From: SZAS-103 sp964449135
GTDB taxonomy: Bacteria > Pseudomonadota > Gammaproteobacteria > Xanthomonadales > Xanthomonadaceae
NCBI GenBank assembly: GCA_964449135.1
Contig: CAYUXZ010000003.1
Span: 1-64,000 of the forward strand
DNA: 64,000 nucleotides
Direction of reading: 5' to 3'
A program made the position numbers and the translations under genes. Positions 52,449 to 62,057 of this stretch are shown here, in pieces. The stretch's first letter is position 1, and every line of letters starts with the position of its first letter. The notes below the pieces were generated by a model that saw nothing but the letters and a program-made list of their open reading frames with translations, did no database searches and was not told the origin of the DNA.

Positions 52449-54482
52449 TCAGCCCGCGGATTTGCCGCCCAGCCTCGCCAGCCAACCGTAGAGCACCGCC
52501 ATGACGACGACGAATGCCGTGCCGCCGATCCACACCGCGGCGTCGCCCGCGAACGCGTCGCCGACCAGGCTGAGCGGGAAGTCGTGGTTGGCGAAGCCGA
52601 GCTTGTCTGAAAACGCGACCAGCGCCGAAATCAGCACGCCGATCAGCCCTTCGCCCACGATCATGCCGGACGCGAGCAGCACGCCGAGTTGCTTGGTCGC
52701 TTCCGGGTTCTTCGAATTGCGCTCGGCGCGCGTATCGAACCACCAGCCGACCACCGCGCCGACCACGACCATCAGCGTGCTCTGCGTCGGCAGGTAGATG
52801 CCCAGGCCCACCGCGAGCGGGGAAAGGTGCGCGGATTTCGTGGTGCGCTTGAGCACTTCGTCGATGAGGATCATCACGACGCCGATCGCGGCGCCGATCT
52901 CGATCATGTTCCAGTCGATCTTGTTCTCGATCACGCCCGAGGCGAGCGCCGAGATCAGGCCAGCCTGCGGCGCGGGCAGGGGATGGTGCTGGGCCGGAGT
53001 CGAGGCGCCGACGAAACCGTAGGCGACGTTGAGCAGGTTGAGGATCGGCGGGATGATCGCCGCGCCCGCGATCACGCCGATCACCAGCGCCCACTGTTGC
53101 TTGGACGGCGTTGCGTCCACGAGCTGGCCGGTCTTGAGGTCCTGCAGGTTGTTGTTTGCGATCGTCGCCACTGCAAACACGACCGAGGTCACGAACAACG
53201 CGTACGCGACCAGCGCCTTCTGGCTTTCCGGAGGCATCTCGGAGCGCACGCCAAATACCAGCAACAGCGATGCGCCGATCACCACGAGGATGCCGATGCC
53301 CGACAAGGGGCTGTTCGACGAGCCGATCAAGCCCGCCATGTAGCCGCAGACGGCCGACACGAAGAAGCTCATCAGCACGATGTAGATCACGCCGCCGACG
53401 ACCAGCAGCGCGAGGTGTTCGTTTAGATGGTTGGCGGAGACGAAGTTCGCGAGAAGCCACGCAATCGGCGCCAGGCAGGCCAGCGAGATGAGCGCGACCT
53501 GGCCGATCGGGATGTCCTGCTCGGTGCGTGGCAACGCGCCGGCATTGCCCGCGCTGCGCGCGCGCTGTGCGGCCATCGCCGAAGCCAGGCCGCTGGCTAC
53601 CGGTTTGACCAGCTTGGCCAAGGTCCAGATCGCGGCGACGCCGATCGTGCCGGCGCCGACGTAACGCACGTAATGGCTCCAGGTTGCGCCGGCGAGATCG
53701 GGCAGCGCGGCCGCCGCGTCCGGATGCAGCGCGGAGAAATGCGGTACGCCCCATCCCCAGCCGATGAACGCGCCGACCAGCATTGCGACGCCGACCCAGA
53801 GGCCGACGAGATGGCCGACGCCGAACAGCGCGAACGACAGGAAGAAATCGAATCCGCTGACGCCACCGCCGGAGCCGACGCGGAAATACTTCACGACGTC
53901 GCCCGCGAACACGCGCGTGGCGACGATCAATGCGAACGTCGCGGACACGATCGAGCCCCAGACGACCGCAAGTAGGCCGGCGCGGTTCGACTCGGCGCCT
54001 TCGACGCTGTCGCCCGAACCGACCTTGAGTACTTCCGCGCAGGCGACGCCTTCCGGATACGGCAGGTCGGAATTGGTCACCAGCGCGCGGCGCAGCGGGA
54101 TCGAATACATCACGCCGAGGATGCCGCCGAGCGCGCAGATGAAGAACGAGGTCCAGTAGTCGAAGCCCGTCCACGCGCCGATCATCAGCATTCCGGGCAG
54201 CACGAAGATGATCGAGGACAGCGTGCCGGCCGCGGAGGCGACGGTCTGCACGATGTTGTTCTCCTGCATCGTCGCGTCCTTGAAGTAGCGTAGGATCGCC
54301 ATCGAGATCACCGCGGCGGGGATCGAGGTCGCGAAAGTCAGTCCGGCCTTGAGTCCGAAGAACACGTTCGCGGCGGTGAACGCCAGCGTGATCACGATGC
54401 CGATGACGAGGCCACGCAAGGTGAATTCGGCGCGCGGCTCCGCGCTTGCGGGGTGGGCGGCACTCGCGTTCGGATTCGACAT
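52449..54482 (-). CDS. OPT family oligopeptide transporter
   Basis: Inner-membrane transporter of 677 residues from the start at 54482 (MSNPNASAAHPASAE). About 14-16 hydrophobic segments, the motif NVFFGLKAGLTFATSIPAAVISMAIL, the family signature DLPYPEGVACAEVL, and SGDSVEGAE. Bacterial OPT proteins take up small peptides or metal chelates; substrate unknown. The first 53 codons upstream in frame cross the divergent promoter region and are not expected to be translated. Confidence 0.92.
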   Translation of the reverse strand: MSNPNASAAHPASAEPRAEFTLRGLVIGIVITLAFTAANVFFGLKAGLTFATSIPAAVISMAILRYFKDATMQENNIVQTVASAAGTLSSIIFVLPGMLMIGAWTGFDYWTSFFICALGGILGVMYSIPLRRALVTNSDLPYPEGVACAEVLKVGSGDSVEGAESNRAGLLAVVWGSIVSATFALIVATRVFAGDVVKYFRVGSGGGVSGFDFFLSFALFGVGHLVGLWVGVAMLVGAFIGWGWGVPHFSALHPDAAAALPDLAGATWSHYVRYVGAGTIGVAAIWTLAKLVKPVASGLASAMAAQRARSAGNAGALPRTEQDIPIGQVALISLACLAPIAWLLANFVSANHLNEHLALLVVGGVIYIVLMSFFVSAVCGYMAGLIGSSNSPLSGIGILVVIGASLLLVFGVRSEMPPESQKALVAYALFVTSVVFAVATIANNNLQDLKTGQLVDATPSKQQWALVIGVIAGAAIIPPILNLLNVAYGFVGASTPAQHHPLPAPQAGLISALASGVIENKIDWNMIEIGAAIGVVMILIDEVLKRTTKSAHLSPLAVGLGIYLPTQSTLMVVVGAVVGWWFDTRAERNSKNPEATKQLGVLLASGMIVGEGLIGVLISALVAFSDKLGFANHDFPLSLVGDAFAGDAAVWIGGTAFVVVMAVLYGWLARLGGKSAG

Positions 54483-54652
54483 GTCCTGGATTTCCTGCGG
54501 AGGTGGCGGGGCCGGCCGGCGGCCGGCGGCAAGGCTGCGACCATAGCAAATCGCAAGCTCGCCAGGGCGGCTCGCGGCGGCCGTGGAAGGACTATGCTGG
54601 ACAAGGGCACGAGTGCGGCGTTGCCTCGTCGCTACGCCCACAGGGGGCCGTC

Positions 54653-54880
54653 ATGAATCCCGCCGAAGAAATCAATCTGCGTTCGGAAGTCACCGTCCTG
54701 CGCGAACTGGTGAAGTGCCTGATCAGCCAGTTGCCGGACGACGAGTACATCACCGAGGTGCTGGAAACCGCGATGAAGCACGCCGTCGCGCACGCGCCGG
54801 AGTTCACCCAGGAACGGCTGGCGTTGCAGCGTGCCTGGCAGACGGTCGGGGCCATGCAGGTCCGGCGCAAGCCCGACTAG
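54653..54880 (+). CDS. Small acidic protein, unrecognised
   Basis: 75 residues from ATG 54653, preceded by AGGGGGCC. The sequence MNPAEEINLRSEVTVLREL then LISQLPDDEYITEVLETAMKHAV is amphipathic and helical, with a short coiled-coil-like start and no signal peptide. It stands alone between the divergent OPT gene and the convergent ABC transporter gene (12-base gap). Codon pattern supports a real gene; no family recognised. Confidence 0.65.
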   Translation: MNPAEEINLRSEVTVLRELVKCLISQLPDDEYITEVLETAMKHAVAHAPEFTQERLALQRAWQTVGAMQVRRKPD

Positions 54881-54891
54881 CGCAAGCGGAA

Positions 54892-56691
54892 CTAGGCCGC
54901 GAACTGCAGCCGTGCGAGTTCCGCGTACAGCCCGGCCTGCGCGACGAGCTGCTCGTGGGTGCCTTCGGCGACGATGCGGCCGCGGTCGAGCACGACGATG
55001 CGATCGGCGCGCAGTACGGTGGCGAGACGGTGCGCGATCACGAGCGTCGTGCGGCCGCGCATCAGCCGCTCCAGCGCCTGCTGGATCGCATGCTCGCTCT
55101 GCGCGTCGAGCGCGCTGGTCGCCTCGTCGAGCAGCAGGATCGGCGCGTCCTTGAGCACCGCGCGCGCGATTGCCAGGCGCTGTTGCTGTCCGCCGGACAG
55201 GCGCGCGCCTTTCTCGCCGAGGAAACTCTTGTAGCCGTCGGGCAGGGTACTCAGGAACTCGTGCGCTTCCGCATTGCGTGCGGCGGCGATCACCGCGTCC
55301 TCGTCCGCATCGAGGCGGCCGTAGCGGATGTTCTCGAGCGCATCGGCGCCGAAGATCACCGGATCCTGCGGCACCAGCGCGATGCGCTCGCGCAACCGCG
55401 GCGGATCGAGTTCGCGCAGATCGATGCCTTCGACACGGATGCTTCCGCTGTCGGGGTCGTGAAAGCGCAGCAGCAGCTGGAACACGGTGCTCTTGCCGGC
55501 GCCCGAAGGACCGACGAGCGCGATGGTCTCGCCGGGCCGCACGCGCAGCGAGAAATCCTCGAGCGCGGCGGTGTCGGGGCGCGCGGGGTAATGGAAGCGC
55601 ACGTTCTCGAATTCGATCGCGCCGGACGTGCCTGTGGACGGCAGCGCTTTCGGCGACGCCGGCGCGGCGATGCGCGGCGTTTCGGCGAGCAATTCGTTGA
55701 TCCGCGACATGCCGCCTCCCGCGCGCTGCACCTCGGCCCAGACCTCGCTGAGCGCGCCGACCGAGCCGGCGCCGAACACCGCGTAGAACACGAACTGGGT
55801 CAGCGTGCCGGCGCTCATGTCGCCGCCGATCACGTCGTGCGCGCCGATCCACAGCACCGCGGTGATCGCGCCGAAAACCAGCACGATCACCGATGCGGTC
55901 AGCAGCGCCTGCGTGCGCACGCGCTTGCGCGCCGCTACGTAGGCGCGCTCGACCGCGCCCGCGAAGCGTTCGCTCTCGTGTGCCTCACGCGCGTAGCTCT
56001 GCACGGTGTGCATCGCGCCCAGTGTTTCGGCAGCGCGCGCATTCGCGTCTGCGATGCGGTCCTGGCTGCTGCGCGACATCCCGCGCACGCGCCGTCCGAA
56101 CAGCACGATGGGCAGGATCACCAGCGGTATGCCGATGGCCGCGAATCCGGCCAGGCGCGGACTGGTCACGACCAGCATGACCGTCGCGCCGAGCACGGTG
56201 ATCGTGCTGCGCAGCGCGATCGACATGCTCGATGCGACTACCGTGCGCAACAGCTCGGTGTCCGCGGACAGCCGCGAGACCAGTTCGCCCGCGCGCGTGC
56301 GCTCGAAGAAGGCCATGTCCAGCCGCATCAGGTGCGCGTACAGGTCGCGGCGCAGGTCGGCGATCACGCGTTCGCCGAGCAGGCTCACGCAATAGAAGCG
56401 CGCGGCCGTCGCGAACGCGAGCGTCAGCGCGACCGCGAGCAGCAGCAGGAACCAGCGATCGACCGATCCGGTCTGCGCATGGCTGAAGCCGCGGTCGATC
56501 ATGAAACGCACCGCGACCGGCAGCGTCAGCGTCGAAGTTGACGACAGCGCGAGGAAACCCAGCCATCCGACGATGAGCTTCGGATAGCGCCGCACGTACG
56601 GAAACAGCGCGCGCAGCGGGCGCAGGTTCACGCGCTTTGTCGCGGCCTCGGGCGTAGGCGTGGATGCGGAGTCGTTCGCGGTCTGGCTCAT
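54892..56691 (-). CDS. MsbA-like ABC transporter, fused permease and ATPase
   Basis: 599 residues. Membrane domain (about 30-320) with six helices, then the ATPase with Walker A LVGPSGAGKSTVF, Q-loop LVPQDPVIFG, signature LSGGQQQRLAIARA, Walker B ILLLDEATSALD and the His switch VIAHRLATV. Type IV exporter fold, forming a homodimer or heterodimer; candidate cargo is lipid or a hydrophobic compound. No lpxK follows, so it is probably not the principal MsbA. Its start overlaps the YigZ gene stop by 4 bases. Confidence 0.92.
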   Translation of the reverse strand: MSQTANDSASTPTPEAATKRVNLRPLRALFPYVRRYPKLIVGWLGFLALSSTSTLTLPVAVRFMIDRGFSHAQTGSVDRWFLLLLAVALTLAFATAARFYCVSLLGERVIADLRRDLYAHLMRLDMAFFERTRAGELVSRLSADTELLRTVVASSMSIALRSTITVLGATVMLVVTSPRLAGFAAIGIPLVILPIVLFGRRVRGMSRSSQDRIADANARAAETLGAMHTVQSYAREAHESERFAGAVERAYVAARKRVRTQALLTASVIVLVFGAITAVLWIGAHDVIGGDMSAGTLTQFVFYAVFGAGSVGALSEVWAEVQRAGGGMSRINELLAETPRIAAPASPKALPSTGTSGAIEFENVRFHYPARPDTAALEDFSLRVRPGETIALVGPSGAGKSTVFQLLLRFHDPDSGSIRVEGIDLRELDPPRLRERIALVPQDPVIFGADALENIRYGRLDADEDAVIAAARNAEAHEFLSTLPDGYKSFLGEKGARLSGGQQQRLAIARAVLKDAPILLLDEATSALDAQSEHAIQQALERLMRGRTTLVIAHRLATVLRADRIVVLDRGRIVAEGTHEQLVAQAGLYAELARLQFAA

Positions 56692-57284
56692 TCAGAAACT
56701 TCCTCGATGCGCGCCTGACCACGGGTGGCGTCGCGCAGGGCGTTTTGCAAGGGCGCGAGCCGGTCGCGCGGCAATTCGATCTCCAGCCGAAGGCCGGTAT
56801 CAGTAAAGGTTTCAGCGCGCTTTTCCGCACCGTGCTGGGCCGCCAGCAGATGCACCGTGCCGACGTGTTCGAAGCCGCAGGCGATGGACGCGCGGACTCG
56901 CTCCACCAGCGGCGTTTTCGCGGCCAGCCGCAGGCATTCGGCGGCCGCACCGCCGTAAGCGCGCACCAGGCCGCCTGCGCCGAGCTTGATTCCGCCGAAC
57001 CAGCGCGTTACCACAACAATTACACGGTCGCAGCCTTGCCCGTCGATCGCTGCGAGGATCGGCCGGCCCGCGGTGCCGGCCGGTTCGCCGTCGTCGGACG
57101 AGCGATAGGCGCCGCCGAGTCGCCAGGCCCAGCAGTTGTGCGTCGCGTCGTCCGCGCGCATGGATTCAAGGAAGCCGGACGCCTGTTCGGCGTCATCGAT
57201 CGACGCTGCGTGAGCGAGGAAGCGGCTCTTCTTCACGATCAACTCGAAGCGTGCCGGCGCGGCCAGCGTTTGCAAGACAGTCAC
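56688..57284 (-). CDS. yigZ: YigZ/IMPACT family protein
   Basis: 198 residues. The UPF0029 N-domain shows VKKSRFLAHAASIDDAEQA, THNCWAWRLG and SSDDGEPAGTAGRPIL, then VVVVTRWFGGIKLGAGGLVRAYGG. The C-terminal ferredoxin-like half is shorter. Family members bind nucleic acid or ribosomes; the precise activity is unsettled. Located 7 bases after the anti-sigma-like gene and overlapping the ABC gene, so all may be cotranscribed. Confidence 0.9.
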   Translation of the reverse strand: MTVLQTLAAPARFELIVKKSRFLAHAASIDDAEQASGFLESMRADDATHNCWAWRLGGAYRSSDDGEPAGTAGRPILAAIDGQGCDRVIVVVTRWFGGIKLGAGGLVRAYGGAAAECLRLAAKTPLVERVRASIACGFEHVGTVHLLAAQHGAEKRAETFTDTGLRLEIELPRDRLAPLQNALRDATRGQARIEEVSE

Positions 57285-57291
57285 GGCGCAC

Positions 57292-58398
57292 TCAATGCAG
57301 TAGCGGGCGCAGATCGTCGGGAATCGCCGTGTCCGGATATTTGCGCAGCAGCGACTTCAGGCTCGCGACCGCTCCCGCGCGATCACCGCTGACGAGGCGC
57401 GCGCGGATACGGACGATCCAGTCGGTCGGTTTGAGTTCGACATCGGACGACAACGGGGGCAGAACGGTCTTCTGGTGCGAAAGGCTGCCCGTGACCGCGC
57501 CCGCGCTCGCGCTCGCGTCGGCCGCGCGATCTTCCACGGTTTTTGCCCGGCTGCCGGCGACTTCGATCTTGTCCAGCGAACGCTGCGGAACCGGCTCGTT
57601 CGCTTGCAGTTCGCCCGTGGTCGCGGCCTTCTTGGCGGCTTCCTGCGCGGCGGCAGCGGGCTTCGCGGCCTGATCCTTCGCGACCGCGCCGGAAACGCCA
57701 CCGGTTGCCGAAATCTGGTTCATCGCCTGCGACGGCACGGGCGCGGGCGACGCGGGCGGCCCCGCGTCGCGCCGTGCAGTCAGGCCGGTGTCGGCTTCCT
57801 TGCGTTCGTCAGAAGCGGCCGCGGCGGCGGCTGGCGCGGGCGCCGACATCAGCGACGGCGTTTCGGTGATGACCGCGGGTGCGGGGCTGTGCACCGGCAT
57901 CGGCAGCACCTTTGGCGGAGCCATCGCGGGCGATGGCGGCGGTGGCGGCGCGATCCCTTCGGGAAACGCGCTGGGCGCCTGCTTCAATGCCTGGCCTTCG
58001 GCTTCGGCTGGCCGCTCGCGTCCCTGCGCCGGTTGCGCGTTCGACAGCGCTGCATCGGCCGATGCCGGCGCCTCGGCGGCAGGCATCGTCGTCGTTGCCA
58101 CCGCGGGCGCGGCCTGCTCCGAGGCGGGCGACGAAAGCACCGCATCGCGGCCCAGCCCGTGCATCTTCAGCAGCACGCCCAGCGCGAGCACGGCGGTCGC
58201 GGCGGTGCTCAGTCCGACGATCCAGCGGCGGTCGCGGCGTGGCGCCGGAATCTGCGCCGCTCGCCGCGCCGCGCCGAGGATCAGCGCGTCGAGCTCAGGC
58301 GGAGGCGAACCGCCAGGCAGGCCGCGCAGCGCGTGCTGCAGCGTGCGCTCGGACTCGTCCAGCGGCTCGCGTGGCGGAAGGTTGGGCGTGTTCGTCAT
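57292..58398 (-). CDS. Putative anti-sigma factor, single-pass membrane protein
   Basis: 368 residues, overlapping the ECF sigma gene by 4 bases, which suggests it regulates it. A short cytoplasmic N-domain (LPPREPLDESERTLQHALRGL) precedes one membrane segment at about 59-78, then a long Ala/Pro-rich periplasmic region with PPPPPSPAMAPPK. A motif LDKIEVAGSRAKTV lies at 275-288. A final folded segment (DWIVRIRARLVSGDRAGAVASLKSLLRKYP) resembles a TPR-like helical pair. It lacks a ZAS Cys-His zinc motif. The same VAG(S/A)R motif occurs in the vWA lipoprotein at 62-64 kb. Confidence 0.75.
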   Translation of the reverse strand: MTNTPNLPPREPLDESERTLQHALRGLPGGSPPPELDALILGAARRAAQIPAPRRDRRWIVGLSTAATAVLALGVLLKMHGLGRDAVLSSPASEQAAPAVATTTMPAAEAPASADAALSNAQPAQGRERPAEAEGQALKQAPSAFPEGIAPPPPPSPAMAPPKVLPMPVHSPAPAVITETPSLMSAPAPAAAAAASDERKEADTGLTARRDAGPPASPAPVPSQAMNQISATGGVSGAVAKDQAAKPAAAAQEAAKKAATTGELQANEPVPQRSLDKIEVAGSRAKTVEDRAADASASAGAVTGSLSHQKTVLPPLSSDVELKPTDWIVRIRARLVSGDRAGAVASLKSLLRKYPDTAIPDDLRPLLH

Positions 58399-58943
58399 GA
58401 CCCCAGCCTCGCACGCAACTTGTCCATCGCATAGCGCAATCGGGATTTCACGGTTTCACGTCCGACTCCGGTGATCTGGCCGATTTCTTCCAGGCTCAAT
58501 TCCTGGTCCAGCCGCAGCAGCACGGCCTCGCGTTGCTCCGGTGGCAGTTCCTCCAGCGCCAATTGCAGGTGCCGACGCTGCTCGAATTCCGACAGTTCGT
58601 GGTCGGGCGTGGAAGGATCGGGCTCGCGCTCGGCGCGTTCGCCGCCGTCCTCGACGAATCCGCCCTGCCGGCCCATCGCGCGCCAGTGGTCGGTGAGGCG
58701 GTTGCTCGCGATCTGGTACAGCCAGGTCGAGAATTTCGCTTCCGGCCGGTAGCGCTCGCGCGCGGCGATCACCCGGCTCCACACGTCCTGGAAGCACTCC
58801 TCGGCCAGCGCCTGCTGGCGCAGGTTGCGCAGCAGGTAACGGAACAGCCCGCCGCGGTGCTTGCCGTAGAGGGTCTCGAACGCGCTCACATCGCCGCGGC
58901 CATAGGCGAGCATCAGGGCTTCGTCCGACAGTTCGGCGTCCAT
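58395..58943 (-). CDS. ECF RNA polymerase sigma factor
   Basis: 182 residues, start 58943 (MDAELSDEALMLAYGRGD). Region 2: AFETLYGKHRGGLFRYLLR, LAEECFQDVWSRVIAAR, FSTWLYQIASNRLTDHWR. Region 4: LPPEQREAVLLRLDQELSLEEIGQITGVGRETVKSRLRYAM. Distinct from the RpoE at 20.9 kb. First gene of a probable sigma/anti-sigma/yigZ/ABC unit; divergent from the GAF-GGDEF-EAL gene. No clear ECF-type autoregulated promoter was recognised upstream. Confidence 0.92.
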   Translation of the reverse strand: MDAELSDEALMLAYGRGDVSAFETLYGKHRGGLFRYLLRNLRQQALAEECFQDVWSRVIAARERYRPEAKFSTWLYQIASNRLTDHWRAMGRQGGFVEDGGERAEREPDPSTPDHELSEFEQRRHLQLALEELPPEQREAVLLRLDQELSLEEIGQITGVGRETVKSRLRYAMDKLRARLGS

Positions 58944-59064
58944 GCGCCAAAGCCTACGCGATGCGGCTGCCGCCGGCATCCGCCGCCACCGCGCCCGCCC
59001 CGCACTCCCACCCCATACGCCGGCGTTGGTATGCTCCACGGACGTAGCAGGACGTACAGGGGAC

Positions 59065-62001
59065 ATGCAGCCATTACCGCACCTGAGCGTGATCGAGCCG
59101 GAACTGCTCAACAGGCCGAAGCCGGCCACGAGCGAACCGATGCGCGCGTTGTGCGTCGCACTGACCGAGCAGGCGAACGCGGTGCCCGGATTCCGGCGAT
59201 TGGCACTGGCCTGGAGCGAAGGCGGGATGCGCATGGATTGGCGCGGCGGGCCGCTGGCGCACTCGCTGGAAGCCACGCTGGATGTCGCGATCAATTATCC
59301 CGACGGAATGCCGTGCACCGCGCCGAAAGTGCCCGGGCTGGCGGTGGCGTGGCGCGTGGATTCTGCCGACGCCTGGCTCGCGCTCGCGATCGAAGTGGAT
59401 CCGATGCAACCGCCGCGCGACTGGTCGGCGCTGATCCGGCGCACCCGCGACCTCGGTTCTGCGCTGCTTGAGCGCGCCTACCTCACCAGTCGCGTGCAGC
59501 GCCTGCAGAAGACCGAGCGCGTGCACAGCGCGCTGTACGCGATCGCCGAACTCGCCAATTCCAAGTCGGAGATGCCCAAGGTGCTGCGCGGCATCCACGA
59601 GATCGTCGGCGGGCTGATGTACGCGGAGAACTTCCTGATCGCGCTCTACGACGCCGGCAAGGAGACGATCCGTTTCCTGTATTTCGCTGACACCCAGGAT
59701 CCGTACGCTGCAGATCCGGAACAGGATATTCCGCTCGCCGAGATGCCCAACAGTATGACCGTCGCGCTGGTCCGCCACGGCAAGCCGCTGATGGGTCCGT
59801 CCGACGTCCTGCGCGCGCAGTTCGACATCCCGGCGGACGACCGGCACGGCCCCGACAGCGCCGACTGGTTGGGCGTGCCGATGCTCAGCGAGGACAGGGT
59901 GCGCGGCGCGCTCGTGGTGCAGAGCTACGACGCGCGCGTGCGCTACGACGACGAGGACCAGGCGCTGCTGTCCTACGTCGCCCAGCACATCCTCACCGCG
60001 CTCGACCGCAAGCAGCAGCAGAACGAGCTCGAGCGCCGCGTGTTCGAGCGCACCCGTGAGCTCGCGCTCGCGAACCTGGAATTGCGCTCGGAAGTCGTCG
60101 AACGCCAGCGCGCCGAGCACCTGCAGGCGGTGCTTTACACCATCGCCGAGTTGTCGATTTCCGCCGAGACGCCCGACCAGTTCTTCCAGTCCGTGCACGC
60201 GGAGGTCGATGAACTGCTGTACGCGCGCAATTTCTTCATCGCCCTGTTGTCGGAAGACGGCGAGGAGATCAGTTATCCCTACATGGTGGACGAGCACGAC
60301 GCGAAGCTGCCGCCGCGCAAGCTCGCGGGCGGATTGACCGAGTACGTGCTGCGCACCGGCAAGCCGCTGCTCGCCGACCGCGCGACGATCGACCGCATGA
60401 CCCAGTCCGGCGAAGTGCATACCGTCGGCACCAAGTCGGTGTGCTGGCTCGGCGTGCCGTTGATGCGCGAGGACCGCAGCGTCGGCGTGATCGCGGTGCA
60501 GAGCTACACCCCCGATATCGTGTTCACCGAGCGCGACCAGGAACTGCTGACCTTCGTCTCCTTCCACATCGCCAGCGGCCTGTTGCGCAAGCGCGCGCAG
60601 GACAATCTCAAGGTGGCCTACGCCGACCTCGAACGCCGCGTGGATGAGCGCACCCGCGAGCTCGCGAACGCGAACCGCCAGTTGCGCGGGCAGATCGCCG
60701 AGCGCGAGCGCGCCGAGGAGTCGCTGACCCACCAGGCGCTGCACGACGCGCTGACCGGCCTGCCGAACCGCACGCGCCTGCTCGACCGCATGACCCGCGC
60801 GATGGCGGCCTGGCACCGCAATTCCGACCGCCGCTTCGCGGTGCTGTTCCTCGACCTGGACCGCTTCAAGGTCGTCAACGACAGCGTCGGCCACCTCGTC
60901 GGCGACGAACTGCTCAAGCACGCGAGCAAGCACATCGCCGGCGCGGTGCGCCATCCCGACACCGTCGCGCGGCTGGGCGGCGACGAATTCGCGGTGCTCG
61001 TCGAGGACATCTCGAACATTTCCGAGGCCTGCGACGTGTCCGCGCGCATCCTCGAGGCGTTGACCGCGCCGATCAAGGTCGCGGGCAAGGAGCTGTTCAC
61101 TTCGGCGAGCATCGGCATCGCCCTCGTAGGCCCGCAGTACCGGCGCCCCGAGGAACTGCTGCGCGACGCCGACGTCGCGATGTACCGCGCCAAGAGCAAG
61201 GGCCGCAACCGCTTCGAGGTATTCGACGAGGCGCTGCGCCACGAGGCGCTGCGCGTGCACGACCTGGAGAGCGAGCTGCGCCTGGCGATCGCCGAGGACC
61301 ACTTCGCGCCGTATTTCCAGCCGATCGTGCGCTTGTCCGACGGCGTCACGATGGGCTACGAGGCGCTGCTGCGCTGGCGCCACGAGAAGCGCGGCGTGCT
61401 GCTGCCCAGCGAGTTCCTCCAGGTCGCCGAGGACAGCGGGTTGATCGAGCAGATCGACTGGCTGATGTACGAGAAGACGATGCAGCAGATCGGCCGCATC
61501 GCGACGCAGAACCAGTACGTGAGCGTGAACGTCGCGCCGCGCTATTTCCGTTCGCCCGACCTCGCGCCGCGACTGCTCGCGCTGGCGGACCACTACGGCA
61601 TTGCGCGCGGACGCCTGCGCATCGAGCTCACCGAGGGTGCGTTGCTCGACGATTCGCAGCAGGTGCTCGATTCGCTGGAGCAACTGCGCGACGGCGGCAT
61701 CTGGGCACAGCTCGACGACTTCGGCACCGGCTATTCGGCGCTGTCCTACCTGCATCGGTTCCCGATCGGCGCGCTCAAGATCGATCGCTCGTTCATCGCC
61801 GACCTCACCCGCACCGACGGCCAGGGCAGCCAGGCGGTGGTGCGCGCGATCCTCGCGCTCGCGCATTCGATGGGGCTGGACGTGGTCGCCGAAGGCATCG
61901 AGTCGGAGGATCAGCGCGAGCTGCTCAGCGCGCTCGGTTGCGGCTACGGGCAGGGTTTCCTGTTCGCGCATCCGGCGCCGCTGATCGAAGCCGCCGCCTG
62001 A
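59065..62001 (+). CDS. GAF-GAF-GGDEF-EAL bifunctional c-di-GMP protein
   Basis: 978 residues, ATG 59065 after CAGGGGAC. N-terminal region and two GAF units (LMYAENFLIALYDAGKETIRF and LLYARNFFIALLSEDGEEISY) match the protein at 50-52 kb. GGDEF: VARLGGDEFAVLVED with an intact inhibitory site RHPD. EAL: MGYEALLRW, NVAPRYF, RIELTEGAL, LDDFGTGYSALSYL, ALKIDRSFI and VVAEGIES, so all phosphodiesterase metal and catalytic residues appear present. It may synthesise, degrade, or do both under GAF ligand control. No membrane segments. The region upstream is shared with the divergent ECF sigma gene. Confidence 0.93.
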   Translation: MQPLPHLSVIEPELLNRPKPATSEPMRALCVALTEQANAVPGFRRLALAWSEGGMRMDWRGGPLAHSLEATLDVAINYPDGMPCTAPKVPGLAVAWRVDSADAWLALAIEVDPMQPPRDWSALIRRTRDLGSALLERAYLTSRVQRLQKTERVHSALYAIAELANSKSEMPKVLRGIHEIVGGLMYAENFLIALYDAGKETIRFLYFADTQDPYAADPEQDIPLAEMPNSMTVALVRHGKPLMGPSDVLRAQFDIPADDRHGPDSADWLGVPMLSEDRVRGALVVQSYDARVRYDDEDQALLSYVAQHILTALDRKQQQNELERRVFERTRELALANLELRSEVVERQRAEHLQAVLYTIAELSISAETPDQFFQSVHAEVDELLYARNFFIALLSEDGEEISYPYMVDEHDAKLPPRKLAGGLTEYVLRTGKPLLADRATIDRMTQSGEVHTVGTKSVCWLGVPLMREDRSVGVIAVQSYTPDIVFTERDQELLTFVSFHIASGLLRKRAQDNLKVAYADLERRVDERTRELANANRQLRGQIAERERAEESLTHQALHDALTGLPNRTRLLDRMTRAMAAWHRNSDRRFAVLFLDLDRFKVVNDSVGHLVGDELLKHASKHIAGAVRHPDTVARLGGDEFAVLVEDISNISEACDVSARILEALTAPIKVAGKELFTSASIGIALVGPQYRRPEELLRDADVAMYRAKSKGRNRFEVFDEALRHEALRVHDLESELRLAIAEDHFAPYFQPIVRLSDGVTMGYEALLRWRHEKRGVLLPSEFLQVAEDSGLIEQIDWLMYEKTMQQIGRIATQNQYVSVNVAPRYFRSPDLAPRLLALADHYGIARGRLRIELTEGALLDDSQQVLDSLEQLRDGGIWAQLDDFGTGYSALSYLHRFPIGALKIDRSFIADLTRTDGQGSQAVVRAILALAHSMGLDVVAEGIESEDQRELLSALGCGYGQGFLFAHPAPLIEAAA

Positions 62002-62057
62002 GCTTCGCGGCGCGCCGGAGTCCGGCGCGTCGCAGGAAAACCGCGTCGCCACATCAG

